A stretch of DNA of 64,000 bases. Origin: Leisingera sp. ANG1 (GTDB taxonomy: Bacteria > Pseudomonadota > Alphaproteobacteria > Rhodobacterales > Rhodobacteraceae). The notes beneath the pieces were generated by a model, which was not told the DNA's origin, did not search any database, and saw only the letters and a list, made by a program, of their open reading frames with translations. The stretch is from the NCBI RefSeq assembly GCF_000203975.2, contig NZ_AFCF02000012.1, positions 1-64,000 of the forward strand, read 5' to 3'. A program made the translations under genes and the position numbers. This document shows, one piece after another, positions 1 to 9,561 of the stretch (positions are counted from its first letter, which is position 1; each line of letters begins with the position of its first letter).

Positions 1-989
1 CCTGCCGCCCCTGCCAGGCCTGCGATGAAACTGTCGATAAAGACTTTCTTGGCGGCACCGTCCCAGGTCACGTTGTTGCCCGCCAGATGCTCGCCTAGCT
101 GGCCCGCGCTGGATTTCAGCGCCTCGGTGCTGGCAGCGGCAATGGCGTGGGCCTTGGCGGGCGACATGCCCTTGGTCGCCACCAGCCGTGCGGTCATGTA
201 GGTTTCGACCACGGCAAAGGAGACCTCACGCACCACTTCCAGCTTCCAGATGATGGCGCCAGCGGTGCTAATGCGTTCGTCGATGAATTTCTTGAAGGCC
301 TTGCCGCCCTTGTTATAGGCCTTGGTCGCCTTGACGTCCTGTTTGTAGACCTTTTTCCAGTCCGGTTTCTTCTTGCTGGTCAGGGTCTTCATCAAGCTCG
401 CTTCCGAGCGCGCGTTCAGGATCGCGGTCCAGGGCGGGTCGGTCTTGTCGTTGACCATGCTGACGGCAAACTCGGTCAGCGCGTTCAGGAAGGTCTCGTT
501 GCCCTGGCGGGTCTTTTCCACGTCATTGCAGAAATCGACCCAGGATTCGGCCTGGCCGTACATCATTTCGGCTTTGGCCAGCAGCTGGCGGCGCAATTTC
601 TCCTGCCCGGCCTCGAACTCAGCCACGGTAATCAGCTTGGTCTTGCCATTCTCAACAACCTCGACCCGTTCGATCTTGGCATCAGCGGACACCTGGGCGG
701 CCAGTTTGGGCAGGCCTGCGTTCCAGGTCCGCATGCCGGGATCGACAATGCCGTCGGGCTTCCTGAACCCCAGCTTCTTTTTCTGGAAATCGCGGATGGT
801 GCTGATCAGCCCGGCATCGCATTTGGTGCTGATGTCGACGGGGTAGCCGTTTGCCTTGAGCATCAGGCGCACAAGTTCGACATCTGCCGGGGCATTCTTG
901 ACCGGTTTGAATTTGCTTTCGCCGGTTTTCGGGTCCGGCTTGGTAATCCGTTTTTTGTCGCCAACAGGGGCGGAAAGCTTGAGAGCCAT
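1..989 (-). CDS. Unknown protein with peptidoglycan-binding-like N-terminus (3' part cut by window edge)
   Basis: The reading frame stays open from an ATG at 989 to the window edge, about 329 codons, and is preceded by GGAG eight bases upstream. The protein begins MALKLSAPVGDKKRITKPD. Residues about 35-95 look like a peptidoglycan-binding-domain fold: a leucine-rich helix, then LISTIRDFQKKKLG, then DGIVDPGMRTWNAG. The rest is charged and helical, and the last visible part is rich in Ala and Gly. No signal peptide is seen. Such domains occur in cell-wall enzymes and also as modules in contractile-injection and phage-tail proteins, so a wall-binding role is only an inference. The plus-strand frame over 147-1010 reads as a shadow of this gene. 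Confidence 0.6.
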   Translation of the reverse strand, partial: MALKLSAPVGDKKRITKPDPKTGESKFKPVKNAPADVELVRLMLKANGYPVDISTKCDAGLISTIRDFQKKKLGFRKPDGIVDPGMRTWNAGLPKLAAQVSADAKIERVEVVENGKTKLITVAEFEAGQEKLRRQLLAKAEMMYGQAESWVDFCNDVEKTRQGNETFLNALTEFAVSMVNDKTDPPWTAILNARSEASLMKTLTSKKKPDWKKVYKQDVKATKAYNKGGKAFKKFIDERISTAGAIIWKLEVVREVSFAVVETYMTARLVATKGMSPAKAHAIAAASTEALKSSAGQLGEHLAGNNVTWDGAAKKVFIDSFIAGLAGAA

Positions 990-1119
990 GAGTTTGCTCC
1001 AACCAATTAACTACTGGTTCAAGCCTGCCACGGCACCGGCCGTGCGTCGCGGGGGATTTGGAATAGACATTCCCCCTTTAAATCGGGGGCGCCGGTACCC
1101 ACATATCACGTGTATGTGA

Positions 1120-1146
1120 GGTGCTTCCCTGACGCAGGAAAGCACC
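1120..1146. terminator. Inverted repeat, possible terminator
   Basis: A 12-bp stem with one mismatch (GGTGCTTCCCTG / CAGGAAAGCACC) and a 3-base loop lies just past the stop of the class V aminotransferase gene. No T-run follows on either strand, so it may be an mRNA-end stabiliser rather than a classic intrinsic terminator. Confidence 0.45.
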
Positions 1147-1174
1147 CGTTTCGATTGGTTCAGGGCGATTGGTA

Positions 1175-2599
1175 TCAGGCTGCCTGAGACTTGAACCGTG
1201 CGGTTGCCGGGTCAGCATTATACCGGGCCGCAATCTCCCCCGCCTTCATTGTCAGGTCATTGACGCAATCGATGATGTACTGCGCCTTCTCCTCCTCCAT
1301 CAGGTAGGAGAAGTTGAGCCGCACCCAGCCGGGTTTCTTCATCTCTTCGCCTGCCTGCAGGTCGGCAAAGAGGGTTTCCGATTCCGGCTGGCTGATGCCC
1401 AGCAGGCGGTGCGCGTAAGGACCCGCACAGGCACAGCCGCCGCGGGCCTGGATGCCATAGACATCGCTGAGCATACGGGTGAACAACTGCTGATGCACCG
1501 GGTTGCCGGCCGCATCCCTGACCAGAAAGGAGAAGATCGGCAGCCGGTGCGCGTTGCGGTGGCCGAGGATGCGCAAACGCGGATTGGCGGACCAGCCGTC
1601 CCAGGCCATCTGCGCGAACCTGGCTTCGCGGGCTTCGATCTGCTCTTGACCCACGGCTTCCTTGACCAGGAACGCCAGGGCTGCGCGGATGTCGCCGATC
1701 ACGTTGGGGGTGCCGGCCTCCTCTCGGGCGGCCAGATCCTGGCTGTATTCATGCCGCCAGGGAGAAACAAAGCTGACGGTGCCGCCACCGGGCCAGGACG
1801 GGCAACGGCGGCGCACCACGGACTGGTTGACGACCAGCACGCCAGAGGCGCCGGGGCCGCCCGGAAATTTATGCGGCGAGACAACGACGGCATCTTTGCG
1901 GGCTGCCCCGTTGCCGCCCATGTCGACCGGCAGGTAGGGACCGCCGCCGGCGTAATCCCAGACCGACAGCGCGCCGTGTTCGCGCAGCAGGCGGCTGATG
2001 GGATCGGGGTCAGTCACAATGCCTGTGACGTTGGAAGCGGCAGAGAAGCTGCCGATTTTCAGATCGCTGTCCGCGTGCTGTTTCAGCGCCAATTCCAGCA
2101 CCGCCAGATCCGGGCCGCCTTCTGCAGCCTCCGGGATTTCCACCACCTCGGCCTTGCTTTCGCGCCAGGGCAGGATGTTCGAGTGGTGCTCATACGGGCC
2201 GATGAAGACAACCGGGCGGGCGGCCTCGTTCACACCGAACAGGCTGACCAGGCGGTTGAGGCCCGCAGTGGCGCCGGAGCCGGTAAAGATCACTGCATCC
2301 TCTGCGGTGGCGCCTGTGATGCGGGCAATCTCAGCGCGCGCCTCACGGCGCAGGCGGGTCATCTGGGTGCCGCAGTAAGAGGCTTCGGTATGGGAGTTGG
2401 CGTAGAAGGGCAGCACCTGTCCGGCCACGAAATCCTCCACCTGGCGCAGGGCGCGGCCAGAGGCGACATAGTCAGCATAGACCAGCGGCACCTCGCCATC
2501 GAGGCCAGGGATCATCACCCCGTCGCCAATCACACTGCGGCCAAGGGTGCCGTCCTGTGCGGCTTGCTGGATTGTCTGTTTGAATGCTGCCAGGGTCAT
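1175..2599 (-). CDS. Class V aminotransferase, cysteine desulfurase-like
   Basis: A 474-aa PLP enzyme of the aminotransferase class V / NifS-SufS fold. The PLP lysine is K244 in VSPHKFPGGPG. A conserved EHHSN motif at about 138-142 carries the histidine that stacks on the cofactor. A Cys-rich loop, ARGGCACAG, at about 386-393 sits where desulfurases carry the persulfide cysteine. It is longer than IscS (about 400 aa) and has a distinct N-terminus (DGVMIPGLDGEV), so a cysteine desulfurase/selenocysteine lyase-like role is likely, but the substrate is open. It is divergent from an Lrp-family gene, which suggests amino-acid-responsive control. There is no Fe-S scaffold gene nearby, so a housekeeping Isc/Suf role is less likely. 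Confidence 0.75.
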   Translation of the reverse strand: MTLAAFKQTIQQAAQDGTLGRSVIGDGVMIPGLDGEVPLVYADYVASGRALRQVEDFVAGQVLPFYANSHTEASYCGTQMTRLRREARAEIARITGATAEDAVIFTGSGATAGLNRLVSLFGVNEAARPVVFIGPYEHHSNILPWRESKAEVVEIPEAAEGGPDLAVLELALKQHADSDLKIGSFSAASNVTGIVTDPDPISRLLREHGALSVWDYAGGGPYLPVDMGGNGAARKDAVVVSPHKFPGGPGASGVLVVNQSVVRRRCPSWPGGGTVSFVSPWRHEYSQDLAAREEAGTPNVIGDIRAALAFLVKEAVGQEQIEAREARFAQMAWDGWSANPRLRILGHRNAHRLPIFSFLVRDAAGNPVHQQLFTRMLSDVYGIQARGGCACAGPYAHRLLGISQPESETLFADLQAGEEMKKPGWVRLNFSYLMEEEKAQYIIDCVNDLTMKAGEIAARYNADPATARFKSQAA

Positions 2600-2703
2600 G
2601 TCGCGCCTCCGAATTCTGTTGAGGCATCATGAACGGAAATTGGCGCGTAAACTTTATCAATTAATGAGTGGATAGCGTAACTTTTGTGTCATATGATCGC
2701 ACT

Positions 2704-3165
2704 ATGAGCAAGAATGCAGATAAGATTGACCGCGCCATTTTGCGTGCCCTGCAACAGGATGCCAGCTTGTCCCAGCGGGAGCTGGCCGATCAGGTGGGGC
2801 TGTCGCAGAATGCCTGCTGGCGGCGGCTGAAGGCGCTGAACGAAAGCGGGCTGTTGAAGGGCTCCACCGCGCGGCTGGACCGCAAGCAGCTGGGGCTGGA
2901 TCTGGTGGTGTTTGTGCTCTTGCGCACCCGGCATCATTCAGCGGACTGGCTGCAGAAATTCCGCCGCCACGTGCTGACCATCCCGGAAGTGGTGGATTTC
3001 CACCGCATCGGCGGCGACTACGACTACCAGCTGAAAGTGGTGACCGAGGACATGGCCAGCTATGACAAGGTCTACCAGCGGCTGATCGCAGGCGTGGAGC
3101 TGGACAGCGTTACATCCTACTTTGCGATGGAAGCCATCGCTGAGGGGCGCCCGCTGCCCTTGTGA
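2704..3165 (+). CDS. Lrp/AsnC family transcriptional regulator
   Basis: A 153-aa protein that starts MSKNADKIDRAILRALQQD. The N-terminal winged HTH (about 6-55) contains LSQRELADQVGLSQNACWRR, typical of AsnC-type DNA-binding domains. A RAM effector-binding domain follows, with RIGGDYDYQLKV. The length is normal for the family. The ATG at 2704 is chosen because the family motif begins a few residues later; an in-frame ATG at 2668 would add 12 atypical residues. It is transcribed away from the class V aminotransferase gene, so it probably controls that gene and itself from the roughly 100-bp shared region. Confidence 0.85.
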   Translation: MSKNADKIDRAILRALQQDASLSQRELADQVGLSQNACWRRLKALNESGLLKGSTARLDRKQLGLDLVVFVLLRTRHHSADWLQKFRRHVLTIPEVVDFHRIGGDYDYQLKVVTEDMASYDKVYQRLIAGVELDSVTSYFAMEAIAEGRPLPL

Positions 3166-3172
3166 GGATGCT

Positions 3173-3195
3173 GGCAGGGGATGCGCGCCCCTGCC
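3173..3195. terminator. Hairpin between convergent genes
   Basis: An 8-bp perfect stem, GGCAGGGG / CCCCTGCC, lies in the 45-bp gap between the Lrp gene and the convergent PA14-like gene. It is a plausible bidirectional terminator although no U-tract follows. Confidence 0.45.
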
Positions 3196-3210
3196 CCGCA
3201 GTCTTGACTG

Positions 3211-3783
3211 TCAGTGCCCGAAGGCGCTGTCTTTCATCCATTTCGGCCGCTTGCCGTCGGGGCCCATCCGCATGTGCAGGCAGGCGGTGCCCAAACGCTG
3301 GAAATAGAGGATGTCAACCGGGTACCAGCCGGCCGAGGGCACCTCGACCTGGGTCACGATTGTGCTGTCGCAGGACTGGCGGCCGTCAAACTCGCCCACC
3401 ACCTGGCCGCCGATTTTCGCCAGAATGCCATCGTTGGTCAGGAAGTCGATGTTGTGCACGCCCGGCGTGTCCAGTTTCACGTAGCCGGTGATCCGCGCCG
3501 CCACATGCATCGGCCGCTTGGCTGTCAGCGTGTTCTGCCCTTCTTCGGTATCGCGGTTGTCCAGCCCGGCAATCGGGCGGCCCGGTTCGCTGCTGATTTT
3601 CAAGGCAGATGAGGCTTCGGCCAGGGATTTTACGTCTTGCGGGTAGGCATAGACCACCGCAAGGCCTGGCTTAACGCCGGAAGGCTGCGGGTTTGCAGGT
3701 GTGAGTTTCAGAGGTGCGGCGCCAACTGCCGCTGCCGCCATGGTAAGCGCTGCAATGGCAGCTGCTTTCATCAAGATCTTCAT
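3211..3783 (-). CDS. Secreted PA14-like domain protein
   Basis: A 190-aa protein with a clear Sec signal peptide: MKILMKAAAIAALTMAAAAV, with cleavage likely after VGAA. The mature part has a beta-rich core around 90-175. VHNIDFLTNDGILAKIGG and the later GWYPVDILYFQR match the PA14 beta-barrel pattern, in which a ligand or sugar causes a 'droop' of the body wall. PA14 domains bind carbohydrates in adhesins and glycosidases. Here the domain stands alone, so a periplasmic or exported binding protein is likely, with unknown ligand. Two cysteines (in RQSCDST and GTACLHM) could form a disulfide. Confidence 0.6.
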   Translation of the reverse strand: MKILMKAAAIAALTMAAAAVGAAPLKLTPANPQPSGVKPGLAVVYAYPQDVKSLAEASSALKISSEPGRPIAGLDNRDTEEGQNTLTAKRPMHVAARITGYVKLDTPGVHNIDFLTNDGILAKIGGQVVGEFDGRQSCDSTIVTQVEVPSAGWYPVDILYFQRLGTACLHMRMGPDGKRPKWMKDSAFGH

Positions 3784-3890
3784 TGGTCACTCCCTGTTGT
3801 TTTTGGAACAGGATAGACCCAATGGCCTTACCGAGCCACAGCTTTTGGATGCCACCGCCCGCGAAATCCGGCTCCGAGGGAGTTCGAATG

Positions 3891-3919
3891 AAAAAGGGCT
3901 GCCCAAGAGGACAGCCCTT
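3891..3919 (-). terminator. Rho-independent terminator of rpsD
   Basis: On the minus strand an 8-bp GC-rich stem (AAGGGCTG / CAGCCCTT) with a 10-base loop runs directly into a T-run, 29-57 bases past the rpsD stop codon. Confidence 0.8.
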
Positions 3920-3947
3920 CCGCCAGATGCCCCAGTGGGCAGCGGGC

Positions 3948-4568
3948 TTAGTTCTTGGCGTAGAATTCGACGACCAGGTTCGGTTCCATCACAACCGGGT
4001 ACGGCACGTCGCCCAGGCCGGGGGTGCGCACGAATGTTGCGGTCATCTTGGAGTGGTCGGCTTCGATGTAATCCGGCACGTCGCGCTCAGCCAGCTGGGT
4101 GGCTTCCAGAAGCGCAACCATCTGCTTGGACTTGTCGCGGACCTCGATCACGTCGCCCTCTTTCACACGGTAGGAGGGAATGTTCACGCGCTTGCCGTTC
4201 ACGGTCACGTGGCCGTGGTTCACAAACTGGCGGGCAGCAAAGACGGTTGCCACGAACTTGGCGCGGTAGACGACGGCGTCCAGGCGGCGCTCGAGCAGGC
4301 CGATCAGGTTTTCACCGGTGTCGCCGGTCACACGCACGGCTTCGCCGTAGATGCGGCGGAACTGCTTTTCGGTCAGGTCGCCGTAGTAGCCCTTGAGCTT
4401 CTGCTTGGCGCGCAGCTGGATGCCGAAGTCGGACAGCTTGCCCTTGCGGCGCTGGCCGTGCTGGCCCGGGCCGTAGTCGCGGCGGTTGACCGGGGACTTC
4501 GGACGGCCCCAGATGTTTTCGCCCATGCGGCGGTCGATTTTGTACTTGGCAGACGTGCGTTTGGTCAC
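3948..4568 (-). CDS. rpsD: 30S ribosomal protein S4
   Basis: A 206-aa primary 16S rRNA-binding protein of the small subunit. It starts [20 protein letters not shown] and has the S4 core [19 protein letters not shown]. The S4 RNA-binding domain covers about 95-160 ([21 protein letters not shown], with [20 protein letters not shown] following), and the protein ends EFYAKN. It lacks the N-terminal zinc cysteines, as in other alphaproteobacteria. The start is GTG with AAGGAG nine bases upstream. The gene is monocistronic, with its own promoter and terminator, and is not in an rpoA/alpha operon. Confidence 0.97.
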   Translation of the reverse strand: MTKRTSAKYKIDRRMGENIWGRPKSPVNRRDYGPGQHGQRRKGKLSDFGIQLRAKQKLKGYYGDLTEKQFRRIYGEAVRVTGDTGENLIGLLERRLDAVVYRAKFVATVFAARQFVNHGHVTVNGKRVNIPSYRVKEGDVIEVRDKSKQMVALLEATQLAERDVPDYIEADHSKMTATFVRTPGLGDVPYPVVMEPNLVVEFYAKN

Positions 4569-4666
4569 GGCTGATCTCCTTCTTGTGTTTCGAAGGGCGT
4601 TGTCCTCTTGCCTTACGGCATGACAGGGATCCCCTTGCGGGGGCCACCAACACCAATGAAGCCGCG

Positions 4667-4694
4667 CTTATATAGGGGGATGGGGCAGAGTCAA
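4667..4694 (-). promoter_or_regulatory. Candidate sigma-70 promoter of rpsD
   Basis: On the minus strand TTGACT (4689-4694) and TATAAG (4667-4672) are separated by 16 bases, about 100 bp upstream of the rpsD start. This is a near-consensus housekeeping promoter. Confidence 0.65.
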
Positions 4695-4780
4695 CACGGT
4701 GAAAGCGCGTTCTGCAGGAAATCTGCATCGAACCCCGGCCTTGGCCGAAAATAACATCCGGACCTTGCCAGATAAGGGAC

Positions 4781-5842
4781 TCAGGCAGCTTCGTGGCCCA
4801 GAATCGCGGCCTCGGACGCGCTTAGATTGCGGCGGGCGTGGGCGCCGTATGACAGCGGATTGCGCTCCAGCCCGGGCTGCAGGCGGAACAGGCGCGCCCG
4901 GTCGGTTTCGCTGAGAGCAGTCAGCGATGCATTGGAAGGGTGGAAACTCTCGGTCTCGACGCCATTGGCCCAGAGAACCTGGTGATCAGCCAGCATCAGG
5001 TGGATATAGGTGATTTCGCGCACAGATGTATCTGGCTGGATGGTGGTGCCGTTGACCAGATCGCTGGCCGCAACCAGTACCTCAGGAGTGTTGAACAGGG
5101 CCTGCACACGGGCCCCGCGCAGCAGCATCCGGTGATCGGGGGAGACCAGCAATTCCTGCTCTGGCCGGTCGATGCCCAAGGCACCGGCATGGAGGCGGAC
5201 CGGACGTAGCCGCGGCATCACGAACAGCCGAGCACCGCTGATCCGGCGCGAACCGATCCAGAGGATTTCCTGAGCGCCGTTGTCGCGGGTCTGGACCTTT
5301 TCACCTTCGCGCAGCTGCTCCACCCGTTTCGGGCCGCCTGGGGTTGCGATCAAGGTTCCCGGTGTAAAGCAGATCACGCCGCTTTCGCCCTGAGGCCGGT
5401 CTGTGCAAATAGTGCCCAGCGAATGATGCACCACCCACAGGTCAGTGCCGCGCGGCGGCAATTCATCCACGAACATCAGCAGCGGGCGCTGGCCCGGACC
5501 GACCTCGATAAGGGTGACGGTGTAGCTTTGCACGCCGTTGGTCACGACAAAGCTGCTGTCCATCAGCGGCTCGTCGACCTCAATGGCGTCCACATCGGTG
5601 CGATTCTGCACTGCGGCCCCCACCAGCCGGCGCACCGACCGGGCTGCCCGGCGGCGCAATTCTGCCTCGCCGTTTGCCATATCCAGCCGCAACACATCCA
5701 CCGGGCCGTCCACCCGCACAGCATCGCCGTGCCAGGACCAGGCCGCTCCCACATCCAGAGCGTCCACCGGAGCGGCCGGAAGGCCGTCGATTTCTGTTTG
5801 CGACCAGGAAACAACAAACGTGCCACGAAAGCCCGTTTTCAT
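4781..5842 (-). CDS. Hint (Hedgehog/intein) domain protein
   Basis: About 353 aa from the ATG at 5842. The N-terminal 155 residues are a beta-rich region of unknown role. A Hint domain then begins at GVICFTPGTLIATPGGPKRV; this cysteine is the equivalent of the autoprocessing nucleophile. The second Hint block contains LLVSPDHRMLLRGAR, and ADHQVLWANGVETESF follows later. Such proteins are multiplied in Rhodobacteraceae, and their processing role is largely unproven. A TTG at 5863 would add seven residues; the ATG at 5842 is preferred because an AGG lies a few bases upstream. No partner gene is evident nearby. Confidence 0.75.
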   Translation of the reverse strand: MKTGFRGTFVVSWSQTEIDGLPAAPVDALDVGAAWSWHGDAVRVDGPVDVLRLDMANGEAELRRRAARSVRRLVGAAVQNRTDVDAIEVDEPLMDSSFVVTNGVQSYTVTLIEVGPGQRPLLMFVDELPPRGTDLWVVHHSLGTICTDRPQGESGVICFTPGTLIATPGGPKRVEQLREGEKVQTRDNGAQEILWIGSRRISGARLFVMPRLRPVRLHAGALGIDRPEQELLVSPDHRMLLRGARVQALFNTPEVLVAASDLVNGTTIQPDTSVREITYIHLMLADHQVLWANGVETESFHPSNASLTALSETDRARLFRLQPGLERNPLSYGAHARRNLSASEAAILGHEAA

Positions 5843-6043
5843 CTGCCTGTATGCCTGCTTCAATTCTTTATTATTAACGAAACGTTAACAAAGACCTTTG
5901 TCTCCGGAAACAGTGAAGCGTGTAAAATGCTTGTGAGCGTGCCCTTTACGCACCATTCTTCATCCGGTTGCAGTTGCCCTTAGGGCATACAATTTTTAGG
6001 GAACAAGGCGATGCCAGGCGCCCCGGCACCGGAAACAGGCGCT

Positions 6044-6961
6044 TCAGCACGCCGGGCCATAGCTGGTGCGCAAGGATTCCGCCGCCTGCCGGACCACCTC
6101 GGCCACCTGCATCAGCTGCCGCGCCAGCGGATTGCTGCGGCGCCAGATCATGCCGATGGTGCGCGAGGGCTGCGGGTCGCGGAAACGGGAAACCGTCACC
6201 ACTGCAGACCGGGTTTCCACCGGCACTGCCATCTCGGGGATCAGCGTTACTCCGATCCCGGCGCTGACCATCTGCACCAGCGTCGACAGGGAGCTGCCAT
6301 CCAGCAGTTCCCGCGGGGCAGCGGATTGCATGTTGCAGAAAGACAGCGCCTGGTCGCGGAAGCAATGCCCCTCCTCCAGCAGCAGAAGGCGCATCTCACG
6401 CAGGCCGTCCGGGCCAGGAACCGGGGTGCCGGCATCTTCGCCGGGACGCACCAGGACAAAGTCCTCCGAAAACAGCGGCACTTCCTCATAGGAGGGCTCG
6501 GACACCGGCAGCGCCACGATAGCGGTGTCCAAGCGCCCCTCCCCCAGTTCCTCCAGCAACTTGGGCGTCACAGTTTCACGAACACGGATGTCGGCCTCGG
6601 GGTATTGGCGGGTGAGCGTGCCCACGATGGAGGGCAGCAGATAGGGCGCGATGGTGGGAATCACCCCGATGCGCAGCCGCCCTGCCAGCCCGTCGCGCGA
6701 GGCCCGTGCCAGCTCGCCCAGTTCATCCACCGAGCGCAGGATGCCGCGCACCCGGGCGGCCAGATCCTCGCCGAGGCTGGTGAGCCGCACCTGCCGCGCA
6801 CCGCGCTCCACCAGCTGCACCCCCAGCGCCTCCTCCAACTCCTTGATCTGAACAGACAAAGCCGGCTGCGACACGGCGCATGCGTCTGCTGCGCGGCCGA
6901 AATGGCGGTGCTGGGCCAGCGCCTCGAAATAGCGCATCTGGCGGAGGGTTACGTTTATCAT
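6044..6961 (-). CDS. oxyR: Peroxide-sensing LysR-type regulator OxyR
   Basis: A 305-aa LysR-type regulator. The N-terminal HTH (about 5-62) contains FGRAADACAVSQPALSVQIK. The effector domain has the OxyR redox pair in GHCFRDQALSFC. Counting gives C200 and C209, matching Cys199/Cys208 of E. coli OxyR, which form a disulfide on H2O2 exposure. It is divergent from katG, the classic OxyR target, so it most likely activates katG under peroxide. The start at 6961 has no clear Shine-Dalgarno sequence, but it is the only one giving a normal N-terminus. Confidence 0.93.
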   Translation of the reverse strand: MINVTLRQMRYFEALAQHRHFGRAADACAVSQPALSVQIKELEEALGVQLVERGARQVRLTSLGEDLAARVRGILRSVDELGELARASRDGLAGRLRIGVIPTIAPYLLPSIVGTLTRQYPEADIRVRETVTPKLLEELGEGRLDTAIVALPVSEPSYEEVPLFSEDFVLVRPGEDAGTPVPGPDGLREMRLLLLEEGHCFRDQALSFCNMQSAAPRELLDGSSLSTLVQMVSAGIGVTLIPEMAVPVETRSAVVTVSRFRDPQPSRTIGMIWRRSNPLARQLMQVAEVVRQAAESLRTSYGPAC

Positions 6962-6970
6962 AGGAATTTA

Positions 6971-7010
6971 TTATCAGAGCGATGAATAAATGCAACTTAT
7001 CCCAATGATA
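6971..7010. promoter_or_regulatory. Candidate OxyR binding region between oxyR and katG
   Basis: Two inverted ATC-N5-GAT repeats lie at 6973-6983 and 6999-7009, with centres 26 bp apart. The first sits inside a longer TTATT...AATAA symmetry. OxyR binds as a tetramer to spaced dyads, so this AT-rich region is a reasonable operator, but the exact match to a known consensus is not established. Confidence 0.4.
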
Positions 7011-7022
7011 TTTCCCTGCTAG

Positions 7023-9371
<2,349 letters not shown>

Positions 9372-9395
9372 GCGTCCCCTCGGCAAGAGACAGAG

Positions 9396-9425
9396 ACGCC
9401 CCGGATTTCCGGGGCGTTTTTTTTT
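9396..9425 (+). terminator. Rho-independent terminator of katG
   Basis: A 9-bp stem, ACGCCCCGG / CCGGGGCGT, is followed by nine T residues, 24 bases past the katG stop. Confidence 0.9.
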
Positions 9426-9462
9426 GTGCACGGTTTTTTCCCGCCCGCTGCTGCACGGGCAG

Positions 9463-9493
9463 AAAAAAAGCCGGAGGATTTCTCCCCCGGCTT
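9463..9493 (-). terminator. Rho-independent terminator of the BCCT operon
   Basis: On the minus strand, AAGCCGG pairs with CCGGCTT around an interior mismatch and loop, and a run of seven T residues follows. It lies about 70 bases past the BCCT stop codon. Confidence 0.85.
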
Positions 9494-9561
9494 CCCTGCC
9501 CCATCCGGAGCTTTTCGGTGACGGCCGGGCAAACGCGGCAGCGCTGCCCGGTGTCTGTTTC

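Noticed and set aside
147-1010. Long plus-strand open frame opposite the first gene
   Set aside because: Gly/His-rich composition with no family features; the opposite frame has a good ribosome site and protein-like sequence.
1068-1090. CCCCC...GGGGG stem possibly related to the IS end
   Set aside because: It shares only a C/G run with the IS terminus and lacks the GGTAAT end, so it is not an IS fragment.
1169-2632. Plus-strand frame opposite the class V aminotransferase gene
   Set aside because: Low-quality His/Gly/Ala composition; clear enzyme motifs are on the other strand.
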